A stretch of DNA of 64,000 nucleotides. It comes from Aeromicrobium erythreum. Its GTDB lineage: Bacteria; Actinomycetota; Actinomycetes; Propionibacteriales; Nocardioidaceae. Positions 42,944-52,600 of this stretch are shown piece after piece. The notes under the pieces were generated by a model. The model saw only the letters and a program-made list of their open reading frames with translations. It ran no database searches and was not told the origin of the DNA. Both the position numbers and the translations under genes were made by a program. Numbering within the stretch: the first letter of the stretch is position 1; each line of letters opens with the position of its first letter. Where the stretch lies: assembly GCF_001509405.1 (NCBI RefSeq), contig NZ_CP011502.1:558001-622000 (forward strand), in the 5' to 3' direction.

Positions 42944-43908
42944 TCGTCACCCTCACCGCGCACCCCGCCATCGACCGGCTGGTGTGCCTCGACGGGCCGC
43001 TCGAGCGCGGCGCCGTGCTGCGCACCTCGGCCTCGACCGACCAGCCGGGCGGCAAGGGCATCAACGTCGCCCGCGTCGTCCAGGCGGCGGGCGTCGACGT
43101 CCGGGCCGTCGTCCCGGCCGCCCCGGGCGACCCGATCCTCACGTCGCTCGAGCCCACCGGCCTCGCCGTCGTGCAGGTGCCGGTCGCCGGCGCCACCCGC
43201 GTCAACCTCACCCTGACCGAGCCCGACGGCACCACCACGAAGCTGAACGCACCCGGCACGCCGCTCGACGCCGACGAGCGCGAGGCCCTCGTGGCGGCGC
43301 TCGTCGACGCCGCTCGTGGTGCGTCGTGGGTCGCGCTGTGCGGCTCGCTGCCCCCGGGCGTGCCCGCCGACCTGTACGCCGGGCTGGTGCCGCGGCTGCG
43401 TGCCGTGGGCGCCACGGTCGCGGTCGACACGTCGGGCGCCGCGCTCGCCGCCGCGCTGGCCGACCCGTCGACGGCACCCGACCTGGTCAAGCCCAACGGG
43501 CACGAGCTGGTCGAGCTCATCGGGGGCGACGGCGACGCGATCGAGGCCGACCCCGAGCTCGCCGCGCACGAGGCGCAGCGCCTGCGTGCCGAGCGCGGTC
43601 CGGCGGAGGTGCTGCTGACGCTCGGCGCCACCGGCGCCGTGCTCGCGACAGCCCGCGGCACCTGGTTCTGCGCCACCCCGCCGGTCACGCCGCGCAGCAC
43701 CGTCGGCGCGGGCGACTCCTCGCTCGCCGGGCTGCTGCTGGCCCGCGAGGCCGGCGCCGACGACGCCACCGCGCTCGCCGCGGCCGTCGCGCACGGCAGC
43801 GCGGCTGCCTCGCTCGACGGCTCCACCCCGCCGACCCCCGCCGACGTCGCCGCGCTCGAGCCCGTGCGGGCCCGACGCCTCGACGCCGTCGCGCACCCCA
43901 CCCCCTGA
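42940..43908 (+). CDS. fruK: 1-phosphofructokinase
   Basis: 322-aa PfkB-family kinase converting fructose 1-phosphate to fructose 1,6-bisphosphate. N-terminal PGGKGINVARVVQAAG, KLNAPGTPLD, and the C-terminal catalytic motif STVGAGDSSLAGLLLA (Asp base). ATGA overlap with the regulator. A 104-bp AC-rich spacer separates it from fruA. Confidence 0.94.
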   Translation: MIVTLTAHPAIDRLVCLDGPLERGAVLRTSASTDQPGGKGINVARVVQAAGVDVRAVVPAAPGDPILTSLEPTGLAVVQVPVAGATRVNLTLTEPDGTTTKLNAPGTPLDADEREALVAALVDAARGASWVALCGSLPPGVPADLYAGLVPRLRAVGATVAVDTSGAALAAALADPSTAPDLVKPNGHELVELIGGDGDAIEADPELAAHEAQRLRAERGPAEVLLTLGATGAVLATARGTWFCATPPVTPRSTVGAGDSSLAGLLLAREAGADDATALAAAVAHGSAAASLDGSTPPTPADVAALEPVRARRLDAVAHPTP

Positions 43909-43910
43909 GC

Positions 43911-43980
43911 AGCACCACACCCAGCACCACCCCAGCACCGCGCACGACAGCACCGCACCGAGCAACACCGCAGCACCCCC
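43911..43980 (+). repeat. Low-complexity AGCACC-rich spacer between fruK and fruA
   Basis: The plus strand repeats variants of AGCACC at least seven times and is nearly free of U and poor in G, so the transcript should be unstructured and C-rich. Such regions are typical Rho-loading sites; here it could also tune fruA expression relative to fruK. No hairpin is apparent. Confidence 0.5.
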
Positions 43981-44012
43981 ACCCCCCGCACCGCCCAGAG
44001 AGAAGAACGACC

Positions 44013-46067
44013 ATGTCCCGCTTGATCACCCCCGCCCTGGTGGCGCTCGACGCCGACCTCGGGGCCGACGCGTCGTCCGTCGTCGCCGCGCTCGCCGGTC
44101 GCGTCGCCGAGGCCGGCCGCGCGACCTCCGCCGACGCCCTCGCCGCCGACGTGATGGCCCGCGAGGCCACCTCCGCCACGGGCCTGCCCGGCGGGATCGC
44201 CATCCCGCACTGCCGGTCCGAGGCCGTCACGGAGGCCACGCTCGCCTTCGCGCGGCTCGAGCCCCGTGCCGACTTCGGTGCCCCCGACGGCGGCGCCGAC
44301 CTCGTCTTCCTCATCGCCGCGCCCGCCGGCGGCGACTCCGACCACCTGAAGCTGCTCTCCACGCTCGCCCGCGCCCTCGTGCGCAGCGAGTTCACCGACG
44401 CCCTGCGCGCCGCCTCGTCCGACGACGAGGTCGTGGCCCTGGTCGAGGACGTCGTGTCCCCCCAGCCGGTCGCGACCCCCGCTGCGGAGGGAGCAGCGGA
44501 GGCCGCGACCTCCACCCCGGCCGCCCCGGCCACCGAGGGCAACCCCGTGCGCATCGTCGCCGTGACGGCCTGCCCCACGGGCATCGCGCACACCTACATG
44601 GCCGCCGACTCGCTCGTGCAGGCCGGCGAGCGCGCGGGTGTCGACCTGCAGGTCGAGACGCAGGGCTCCTCGGGCGCGCGTCCGCTGAGCTCGGCCACCA
44701 TCGCCGGCGCCGACGCGGTCATCTTCGCGACCGACGTGGGCGTCAAGGACGCGTCGCGCTTCGCGGGCAAGCCGGTCATCGTGAGCGGCGTCAAGCGCGC
44801 CATCAACGAGCCCGACACGATGGTCTCCGAGGCCGTCGCCGCAGCCGCCGACCCGAGCGCCAAGCGCGTCGACGGCGTCGCCGCGGCGCAGGCCGACGAG
44901 TCGTCGTCGCAGCAGGGCCTCGGCCTGAAGCTGCGGCAGTGGTTGCTCACCGGCGTGAGCTACATGATCCCGTTCGTCGCGGCCGGCGGTCTGCTCATCG
45001 CCCTCGGCTTCCTGCTCGCGGGCTACGACATCAACGGCACCGGCCAGGACATCGCGAAGGCGAACTCGCTCTGGGACCTGCCCGCCGCCGGTCAGCACGC
45101 GCTCTTCGGCAGCGCGCTCATGACCTACCTCGGGGCGCTGCTGTTCGCGCTCGGCGCCTGGGCGTTCGGCTTCCTCGTCCCCGCCCTCGCCGGCTACATC
45201 GCCTACGCGATCGCCGACCGTCCGGGCATCGCGCCCGGCTTCGTCATGGGCTTCCTCGCCAACGAGATCGGTGCCGGCTTCCTCGGCGGCATCGTCGGCG
45301 GTCTGCTCGCGGGCCTGATCGCGCACTGGATCGCCAAGCGGGAGGCGCCGCGCTGGCTGGCCGGCCTCATGCCGGTCGTCATCATCCCGCTGGTCACCAC
45401 GGTCGTCGCGGGTCTGCTCATGCTGCTCGTGCTCGGCAAGCCGATCGCCGACTTCTCGGCCGGCCTCACCGACAAGCTCAACGGCATGACGGGCGGCTCG
45501 CTGATCCTGCTGGGCGTCATCCTCGGCGCGATGATGGGCTTCGACCTCGGCGGTCCGGTCAACAAGGCCGCCTACGTCTTCGCCACCACCGGCCTCACCG
45601 CCGAGGCCATCGCGTCCGGCGGCGCCGAGGTCAAGATCATGGCCGCGGTCATGATCGCCGGCATGGTCCCGCCGCTCGCCATGGCGCTGTCGACGGCCGT
45701 CCGCTCGACCCTCTACACGGAGGCCGAGAAGGAGAACGGCAAGGCCGCCTGGCTGCTGGGCGCCGCGTTCATCTCCGAGGGCGCGATCCCGTTCGCCGCG
45801 GCGGACCCGCTGCGCGTCATCCCGTCGATGATGCTCGGCTCGGCCACGGCCGGCGCGATCTCCATGGGTGCGGGCGTCACGCTCGCCGCGCCGCACGGCG
45901 GCATCTTCGTCCTCTTCGCGGTCGACCACGTGCTGTGGTTCCTGGTCGCGCTCGTGGTCGGCACGCTCGTCAGCGCTGCGTCTGTCACGCTGCTGAAGTC
46001 GCTGCGCACCGAGAAGGACAGCAGCGAGTTCGAGCACGTCTACACCCGCGTCCCCGTCGACGCCTGA
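44013..46067 (+). CDS. fruA: PTS fructose transporter, EIIABC
   Basis: 684-aa permease with domains in order EIIA (1-~150), EIIB (~180-280), EIIC (~310-670). EIIA phospho-His in GGIAIPHCRSEAVTEA (about residue 68); EIIB phospho-Cys in VTACPTGIAHTYMAA (about residue 190); EIIC has about nine membrane segments with FDLGGPVNKAAYVFATTGLT and SEGAIPFAAADPLRVIP. Takes up fructose as fructose 1-phosphate for FruK. An Ala/Pro linker joins A and B. ATG preceded by GAGAGAAGAACGACC. Confidence 0.95.
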   Translation: MSRLITPALVALDADLGADASSVVAALAGRVAEAGRATSADALAADVMAREATSATGLPGGIAIPHCRSEAVTEATLAFARLEPRADFGAPDGGADLVFLIAAPAGGDSDHLKLLSTLARALVRSEFTDALRAASSDDEVVALVEDVVSPQPVATPAAEGAAEAATSTPAAPATEGNPVRIVAVTACPTGIAHTYMAADSLVQAGERAGVDLQVETQGSSGARPLSSATIAGADAVIFATDVGVKDASRFAGKPVIVSGVKRAINEPDTMVSEAVAAAADPSAKRVDGVAAAQADESSSQQGLGLKLRQWLLTGVSYMIPFVAAGGLLIALGFLLAGYDINGTGQDIAKANSLWDLPAAGQHALFGSALMTYLGALLFALGAWAFGFLVPALAGYIAYAIADRPGIAPGFVMGFLANEIGAGFLGGIVGGLLAGLIAHWIAKREAPRWLAGLMPVVIIPLVTTVVAGLLMLLVLGKPIADFSAGLTDKLNGMTGGSLILLGVILGAMMGFDLGGPVNKAAYVFATTGLTAEAIASGGAEVKIMAAVMIAGMVPPLAMALSTAVRSTLYTEAEKENGKAAWLLGAAFISEGAIPFAAADPLRVIPSMMLGSATAGAISMGAGVTLAAPHGGIFVLFAVDHVLWFLVALVVGTLVSAASVTLLKSLRTEKDSSEFEHVYTRVPVDA

Positions 46068-46094
46068 TCCATCGCACTCCTGAAGGGACCCACC

Positions 46095-46352
46095 ATGCCC
46101 AGCAAGACCGTGACCGTCGGCTCGTCCGTCGGCCTGCACGCCCGACCGGCCGCCACCATCGCGGCCGCCGCTGCCGACCAGTCCTCGCCCGTCACCCTCG
46201 CGGTGGCCGGCGGTGACCCGGTCGACGCGGGCTCGGCGCTGCTCATCATGACCCTGGGCGCCGCCCAGGGCACCGAGATCGTCGTGGAGAGCGACGACCA
46301 GGCCGCGGTCGACGCCGTCGCCGCCCTGGTCGAGGCCGACCTCGACGCCTGA
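46095..46352 (+). CDS. ptsH: PTS phosphocarrier HPr
   Basis: 85-aa phosphocarrier. SSVGLHARPAATIAA carries His15, phosphorylated by enzyme I; the Ser46 region (DAGSALLIMTLGA) lacks the exact HPr-kinase motif of low-GC Gram-positives, as expected for actinobacteria. Lies 27 bp after fruA with a GAAGGGA Shine-Dalgarno, and a terminator follows. Confidence 0.95.
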   Translation: MPSKTVTVGSSVGLHARPAATIAAAAADQSSPVTLAVAGGDPVDAGSALLIMTLGAAQGTEIVVESDDQAAVDAVAALVEADLDA

Positions 46353-46373
46353 CGGCACCGCCGTCCCGGACCA

Positions 46374-46411
46374 GGGGCCCGCGCCGCAGCTGCCACTGCG
46401 ACGCGGGCCCC
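46374..46411 (+). terminator. Terminator of the fructose PTS operon
   Basis: GGGGCCCGCG (46374-46383) pairs exactly with CGCGGGCCCC (46402-46411); after one mismatch the stem continues with CGCA/TGCG. It starts 22 bp after the ptsH stop. Confidence 0.85.
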
Positions 46412-46511
46412 TCGCACGTCCGTCGAACGACCCGGCACGAGGCCAGTTACGCCCAGGGTGAACAACGGAACAGCGCACCCCGTGTTCCAGTTGTGTGACG
46501 TACGTGGACGT

Positions 46512-46544
46512 CGCGCAGTGCGGCGAGGCGGCCGCACCTAGACT
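46512..46544 (+). promoter_or_regulatory. clpC promoter region with possible ClgR-like site
   Basis: TAGACT at 46539-46544 is a good -10, about 30 nt before the clpC ATG. Upstream, CGC-N5-GCG (46512-46522) resembles the core of the ClgR operator that controls clp genes in actinobacteria, but the inner bases fit poorly. Low confidence for the operator; moderate for the -10. Confidence 0.35.
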
Positions 46545-46574
46545 GAAGAGAACACACCCGATCAAGGGGGCCAC

Positions 46575-49088
46575 ATGTTCGAGAGGTTCACCGACCGCGC
46601 CCGTCGCGTCGTCGTGCTCGCCCAAGAAGAGGCGCGCATGCTCAGCCACAACTACATCGGCACGGAGCACATCCTCCTCGGCCTCATCCACGAGGGTGAG
46701 GGCGTCGCCGCCAAGGCCCTGGAGAGCCTCGACATCTCGCTCGAGGCCGTCCGCGGACAGGTCGAGGACATCATCGGCCAGGGCCAGCAGGCACCGAGCG
46801 GGCACATCCCGTTCACGCCGCGGGCCAAGAAGGTCCTCGAGCTCAGCCTGCGCGAGGCGCTCCAGCTCGGCCACAACTACATCGGTACCGAGCACATCCT
46901 CCTCGGCCTGATCCGCGAGGGCGAGGGCGTCGCCGCCCAGGTCCTCGTGAAGCTCGGCGCCGACCTCAACCGCGTCCGCCAGCAGGTCATCCAGCTGGTC
47001 TCCGGCTTCCAGGGCAAGGAGGCCGAGACCTCCGGAGCCCCCGCCGAGGCCGCGCCCAGCACCTCGGCCGTGCTCGACCAGTTCGGTCGCAACCTCACGC
47101 AGGCCGCCCGCGAGGGCAAGCTCGACCCGGTCATCGGTCGTGAGAACCAGATCGAGCGCGTCATGCAGGTCCTCAGCCGTCGCACCAAGAACAACCCGGT
47201 GCTGATCGGCGAGCCCGGCGTCGGCAAGACGACGGTCGTCGAGGGCCTCGCCCAGGACATCGTCAAGGGCGACGTCCCCGAGACGCTCAAGGACAAGCAG
47301 ATCTACACGCTCGACCTCGGTGCGCTCGTCGCCGGCTCGCGCTACCGCGGCGACTTCGAGGAGCGCCTGAAGAAGGTGCTCAAGGAGATCCGCACCCGCG
47401 GCGACATCATCCTGTTCATCGACGAGATCCACACGCTCGTCGGTGCCGGTGCCGCCGAGGGCGCGATCGACGCCGCCAGCATCCTCAAGCCGATGCTGGC
47501 CCGCGGTGAGCTGCAGACCATCGGTGCCACCACGCTCGATGAGTTCCGCAAGCACTTCGAGAAGGACGCGGCGCTCGAGCGCCGGTTCCAGCCCATCCAG
47601 GTGCCGGAGCCGTCGATCGCGCACACGATCGACATGCTCAAGGGCCTGCGCGACCGCTACGAGGCGCACCACCGCGTCACCATCACCGACGACGCGCTGG
47701 TCGCGGCGGCCACCCTGGCCGACCGCTACGTCTCCGACCGGTTCCTGCCGGACAAGGCGATCGACCTCATCGACGAGGCGGGCTCGCGGTTGCGCATCCG
47801 CCGGATGACGGCTCCGCCGGACCTCAAGGAGTTCGACGAGAAGATCGCCGACGTCCGCCGCCGCAAGGAGGGCGCCATCGACGCGCAGGACTTCGAGGCC
47901 GCTGCCTCCCTGCGCGACGAGGAGAAGAAGCTCATCCTCGCCAAGGCCGACCGTGAGAAGGCCTGGAAGGCCGGCGACATGGACGTCGTGGCCGTCGTCG
48001 ACGAGGAGCTCGTCGCCGAGGTCCTGGCGCTCGCCACCGGCATCCCGATCGTCAAGCTGACCGAGGAGGAGTCCGGCCGTCTGCTCAACATGGAGGCCGA
48101 GCTCGGCAAGCGCGTCATCGGCCAGAACGAGGCCATCAAGGCGCTCAGCCGGGCCATCCGTCGCACGCGGGCGGGCCTGAAGGACCCGCGCCGTCCGGGC
48201 GGGTCGTTCATCTTCGCCGGCCCCTCGGGCGTCGGCAAGACGTGGCTCTCCAAGGCGCTCGCGAACTTCCTGTTCGGCGACGACGACGCGCTGATCCAGC
48301 TCGACATGAGCGAGTACAGCGAGAAGCACACGGTGGCGCGGCTGTTCGGTGCGCCTCCCGGCTACGTCGGCTACGAGGAGGGCGGCCAGCTCACCGAGAA
48401 GGTGCGCCGCAAGCCCTTCAGCGTGGTGCTGTTCGACGAGGTCGAGAAGGCCCACCCGGACATCTTCAACTCGCTGCTGCAGATCCTGGAGGAAGGTCGC
48501 CTGACCGACTCCCAGGGCCGCGTCGTCGACTTCAAGAACACCGTGATCATCATGACCACGAACCTGGGGTCGCGTGACATCGGCAAGGGCGTCTCGCTCG
48601 GCTTCGCCGACGCCAGCAACACGGTCGGCTCGTACGACCGGATGAAGGCGAAGGTCTCGGAGGAGCTCAAGCAGCACTTCCGTCCGGAGTTCCTGAACCG
48701 TGTCGACGAGATCGTCGTGTTCCCGCCGCTGACGCAGGACGAGATCATCCAGATGGTCGACCTGATGGTCGGCAACCTGGAGACCCGTCTGAAGGACAAG
48801 GACATGGGCATCGAGCTCACGCCTGCGGCCAAGGACCTGCTCGCCCGTCGTGGCTTCGACCCCGTGCTCGGTGCGCGCCCGCTGCGGCGCACCATCCAGC
48901 GCGAGATCGAGGACACCCTCGCCGAGAAGCTCCTCTTCGGTGAGCTGCGCGCCGGCGAGATCGTCCTGGTCGACGTGGAGGGTGAGGGCGTGGACGCGGT
49001 GTTCACCTTCCGCGGCACGCCGAAGGCCGACCTGGAGCTGACCGAGGGCCACGACCCGCTCGCGGTCGAGGCCGGCACCTCCGAGTAG
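46575..49088 (+). CDS. clpC: ATP-dependent Clp protease ATPase subunit ClpC
   Basis: 837-aa Hsp100 unfoldase that feeds ClpP. Double Clp-N repeats (residues 1-~145; [19 protein letters not shown] and the near-identical second copy), AAA1 with Walker A GEPGVGKT (~residue 212), a UVR/M-domain segment (~420-460, [15 protein letters not shown]), AAA2 with GPSGVGKT (~549) and the D2-small domain. GGGGGCCAC precedes the ATG. Monocistronic: strong promoter before and terminator after. Essential in mycobacteria and targeted by cyclomarin-type antibiotics. Confidence 0.96.
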   Translation: MFERFTDRARRVVVLAQEEARMLSHNYIGTEHILLGLIHEGEGVAAKALESLDISLEAVRGQVEDIIGQGQQAPSGHIPFTPRAKKVLELSLREALQLGHNYIGTEHILLGLIREGEGVAAQVLVKLGADLNRVRQQVIQLVSGFQGKEAETSGAPAEAAPSTSAVLDQFGRNLTQAAREGKLDPVIGRENQIERVMQVLSRRTKNNPVLIGEPGVGKTTVVEGLAQDIVKGDVPETLKDKQIYTLDLGALVAGSRYRGDFEERLKKVLKEIRTRGDIILFIDEIHTLVGAGAAEGAIDAASILKPMLARGELQTIGATTLDEFRKHFEKDAALERRFQPIQVPEPSIAHTIDMLKGLRDRYEAHHRVTITDDALVAAATLADRYVSDRFLPDKAIDLIDEAGSRLRIRRMTAPPDLKEFDEKIADVRRRKEGAIDAQDFEAAASLRDEEKKLILAKADREKAWKAGDMDVVAVVDEELVAEVLALATGIPIVKLTEEESGRLLNMEAELGKRVIGQNEAIKALSRAIRRTRAGLKDPRRPGGSFIFAGPSGVGKTWLSKALANFLFGDDDALIQLDMSEYSEKHTVARLFGAPPGYVGYEEGGQLTEKVRRKPFSVVLFDEVEKAHPDIFNSLLQILEEGRLTDSQGRVVDFKNTVIIMTTNLGSRDIGKGVSLGFADASNTVGSYDRMKAKVSEELKQHFRPEFLNRVDEIVVFPPLTQDEIIQMVDLMVGNLETRLKDKDMGIELTPAAKDLLARRGFDPVLGARPLRRTIQREIEDTLAEKLLFGELRAGEIVLVDVEGEGVDAVFTFRGTPKADLELTEGHDPLAVEAGTSE

Positions 49089-49118
49089 CAGCCAGCACGA
49101 GCAGTCCGCACGTCCGAC

Positions 49119-49150
49119 AAGGCCCACCACCCCGACGGGTGGTGGGCCTT
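49119..49150 (+). terminator. Terminator after clpC
   Basis: AAGGCCCACCACCC (49119-49132) pairs perfectly with GGGTGGTGGGCCTT (49137-49150) around a 4-nt loop, followed by CGTCGTT. A textbook hairpin 30 bp after the clpC stop. Confidence 0.92.
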
Positions 49151-49197
49151 CGTCGTTCGACTGGACGGCGACCTCGAACCAGGACAGTCTTCTCAGC

Positions 49198-49500
49198 ATG
49201 AGCCCCAAGGCACGCAACCTCCTGGTCGTCGGCGCGGTCCTGATCCTCCTCGGCGTCCTCGCCTTCGCCCTCCAGCCGGGCGAGCCGAAGGCCGTCTGCA
49301 CCTCGGAGAACGGCCCGACGTCGGGCTTCGTCGACGCCGAGCAGGACTGCCCGATCTCCCAGGAGAGCTGGAACGAGATCGCCGACTACCGCTCCTCCCC
49401 GAAGCCCTTCCGCATCGCCGGCCTGGTGCTCGTCGTCGCCGGCGTCGGCACCCTGGTCGCCGCTGGCCTCTCCGCCCGCCGCTCCCGCACGACGGAGTAG
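49198..49500 (+). CDS. Small two-helix membrane protein
   Basis: 100-aa protein with helices at about residues 7-25 and 72-92 and an external loop holding two Cys (AVCTSENG, EQDCPISQ) that may form a disulfide. No family recognised. CAGTCT is seven bases before the ATG, a possible leaderless start. A large inverted repeat follows. Confidence 0.65.
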   Translation: MSPKARNLLVVGAVLILLGVLAFALQPGEPKAVCTSENGPTSGFVDAEQDCPISQESWNEIADYRSSPKPFRIAGLVLVVAGVGTLVAAGLSARRSRTTE

Positions 49501-49512
49501 CCCCCACGGTTC

Positions 49513-49559
49513 GGAACGTCATCGCCCCTTTCGCGCCGCGGAAGGAACGATGACGTTCC
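49513..49559. terminator. Long inverted repeat at the left border of the Rhs island
   Basis: GGAACGTCATCG (49513-49524) and CGATGACGTTCC (49548-49559) are exact complements; the 23-bp centre also pairs partly (CCTT...AAGG). Probably terminates the small membrane gene, but its position 100 bp before the island makes a boundary or regulatory role possible. Confidence 0.6.
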
Positions 49560-49661
49560 TGCCGGGCGATCCGCGCGAAAGCTCTCATCGATTCCAAGTT
49601 TTTCCCGCGCGAGGCACGCGGATGCTGAAGGATCTCGTCATCATCGCGAAAGGGAGTGACG

Positions 49662-52600
49662 ATGATCGGTACTGCAGTGATGTCTCGCGGCGTTCGGCGT
49701 ATGGTCGTCGCCGGTGTCCTGACATCTCTCGTAGGTGGGCTTCTCGGCAGCGCGCCGCAGGCCGCTGCGGTCGTTCCCAGCCCGCCCGCGGCAGTCACGC
49801 CGGCGCCGTACTACGTCGAGACTGGTGGTCAGGGCCCCACGGCCGTGTCGGGCACGATCTCGAAGGACACCGTGTGGGGGCCGGCGGGTTCCCCCTACCT
49901 GCTCGACGGTCAGGTGACCGTCAACGCAGGAGTGTCCCTCACCCTTCTCCCTGGCACGGTCGTGAAGCTCAAGACGACATCATCGAAGATCGTCGTCTTC
50001 GGACAGATCTTGTCGCTGGGGACACCAGAGGACCGAGTGCGCATCACGTCCTTCAAGGACGACACCGTCGGTGGTGACGACAACGGAGACGGCACTGCGA
50101 CGTCGCCCGGCCGAGGGGACTGGCAGTCGATCAGCATCTCCGCCGGTTCATCGCAGCCGACGTCAGTCATCGACTACACGACGCTCCGGTACGGAGGGGC
50201 GGGCAGCGGTGTCACCTGCCAGGCCTACGGCACGGTCGAGATTAGCTCAGGTTCGCGCGTCGTCGTTTCCAACTCGCGCATCACGGACTCCCGCTTCATG
50301 GGGATCACGTTGGGCGCTCCGGGGAAGCGCGGGTTTACGGGCATCTACGACAACTACTTCGCGAGGTCTCAGTGCGGCGTCTCCGGACTGGGTGGGGCTG
50401 GTGGCGAGATCGTCGGAAACGACTTCGACGGCGACTTCTCTGTCGCCGCTCTCTACACGATCGAGCCCAAAGACATGCAGGTGCGGTTCAACCAGCTGGA
50501 TGACGAGCTCGTTGCCGGAGGAACGAGCGTGAGCACCCGTCCCCGTGCCTCCGACATCGATGTCCGGTTCAACGCGTTGCTCGGCGGCATCGGCAACATC
50601 GGGTACTCGAACACGGGTCTCCACGAGTTCGGACCCAACTGGTTCGGCCGCGACATCAACCACGAGGTCTTGCCGACGTGCCTCACCAACGATGAGGTGG
50701 CCGCGTATCAGCCACCGATCGCCACGGAGCAGGTCCTGTGTCCGGACCGCGGCTATCTCCGCAAGGGAACCGGCTGGATCTACGGGGGCACCGTCCCTGC
50801 CCTCTCTTCTCCTCCCGCGTCGGCACTGCCCAGGTCGCTCGCCCGGCCCTATCACTCGACCTTCGGCCCAGTCGACACGTACAGCGGCGTTCTTCGGGTC
50901 TCGGCGGATGACTTCGTGGTGCAGGACGCTGGCCAGCAGCTCACGGCCAATCGCGTCTACAGCTCGGGCGAGCCGTCCGCGGATGGGACAGGAGTCGGAT
51001 GGCGCTCGTCCTATTCGCAGGGACTGTCGAAGGTGGGCGACGTAGCCACGATGACCTTCGGAGACTCGTCGGAGGTGCCCTTCGGGCTCGACCCTGCAGC
51101 GGGCTTCTCTCCGTCCAGAGGAGTGGCGGCGCGTTTCGCCGAGGACAGCACCGGGAGCGACGTCAGCACTCCTGACAAGACCGGCTATCGATTCGACCCC
51201 TCCGGACAGCTCACCTCGATGACGCTCGGCGACCCCGGGCACAAGATCGACGTGGATCGTCAGGACGGGCGCGTCTCGAAGGTGAAGGGAGTCTCGGGAC
51301 GGGAGATCCGTTACGTCAGGGGCAGCTCTGGGCGGATCTCTTCAGTGAGCGACAGCCAGGGACGTCAGGTCACCTACGCCCACGACAGCGACGGCCGACT
51401 GGTCTCCGTGACCGGGGTCGACGGAAAGGCCACCACGTACGACTACGCAGGGAGCAACCTGACACGAGTCACCACGCCTCAGGGGGTGGTGGCGCTGGAG
51501 GCCGGGTACGACGCCGAAGGTCGCGTCTCGTGGATCAAGCAGAAGGGCAGCGGCCGTGCCGACATCACGTACACCGGATCCAAGCGGACCGTCACGCTCG
51601 CCGACGACACGAAGATCGATCAGGTCGTCGACGAGTACGGACGACTCGTCGAGGAACGCACGCGCGGAGGTGCTGGCAGACACGTCGTCTATGACGGCGA
51701 CGGACGACAGATCGTCGCCGTCGAGGGTGTGCCCGACCGAGAGGTCACCGGCTACGCGCCGCAGGTGAGCTCGACCTTCTACGACAGGAACGGGAACCCG
51801 GTTCGAGAGGTGGATGCCGTCGGCGGAACCACGAGCACCGTCTTCAACAACCGCAACGATCCGGTCCGCCAGACCGCCCCGGATGGCGGCGAGACGACGT
51901 ACGAGTACGACGTCGACGGTCGGCTCGAGAAGGCGACCGCGCCAGACGGTGGCATCTGGCGCTTCGCGCACAACTCGCGCGGACAGGTCACGAAGATCAC
52001 GGATCCGGAGAGTCGCGACCGCACCTTCGTCTACGAGGCGAACGGAGATCTTCGGAACGAGACCGATGTTCTGGGCGGGATCGACCAGTTCCAGTACGAC
52101 GCACGCGGCCTGATCACCGAGCACACGGACCCGCGGGGGAAGACGCGGTCGATGGCCTACACCGCGTGGGACCAGCTACGACGAGTCACCACGCCGCGCG
52201 GTGGGGTGTACGTCGCCACCTTCGACGACGACCGCAACCTTCTCAGCGTGACTGACCCGCGAGACAAGACCAGCTTCTACGGGTACGACACCCAGGGTCG
52301 GGTCAGCAGGACGACCGACGCGGCGGGCCAGACCACCACGTTCTCCTACGACAGTCTCGGGCGACCGAAGTCCATGAAGGACCCGCTCGACCGGACCATC
52401 GCTCGTGCGTACGACTCGGACGGACGTCCCACGACGACGACCTTCCCGGACCAGAGCACCACGACGGTCGTCTATGACCCTGCTGGCCGGCCCATGCGGA
52501 CCACCAACCAGCTCGGCCACGTCACCCAGACGACGTTCAACCGTCTCGGCAAGCCGACGAAGATCGAGACCCCCGATGGAGCCACCCGACGCTACACCTA

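Noticed and set aside
42885-49301. A 2138-codon open frame on the minus strand opposite fruK, fruA, ptsH and clpC
   Set aside because: It is the antisense of well-identified genes; high GC with strong third-position bias leaves antisense frames open. Composition is Arg/Gly/Asp/Val-rich without domains.
49501-49661. Insertion sequence end at the border of the Rhs island
   Set aside because: An inverted repeat is present, but there is no transposase and no matching end at the right border near 58.2 kb.
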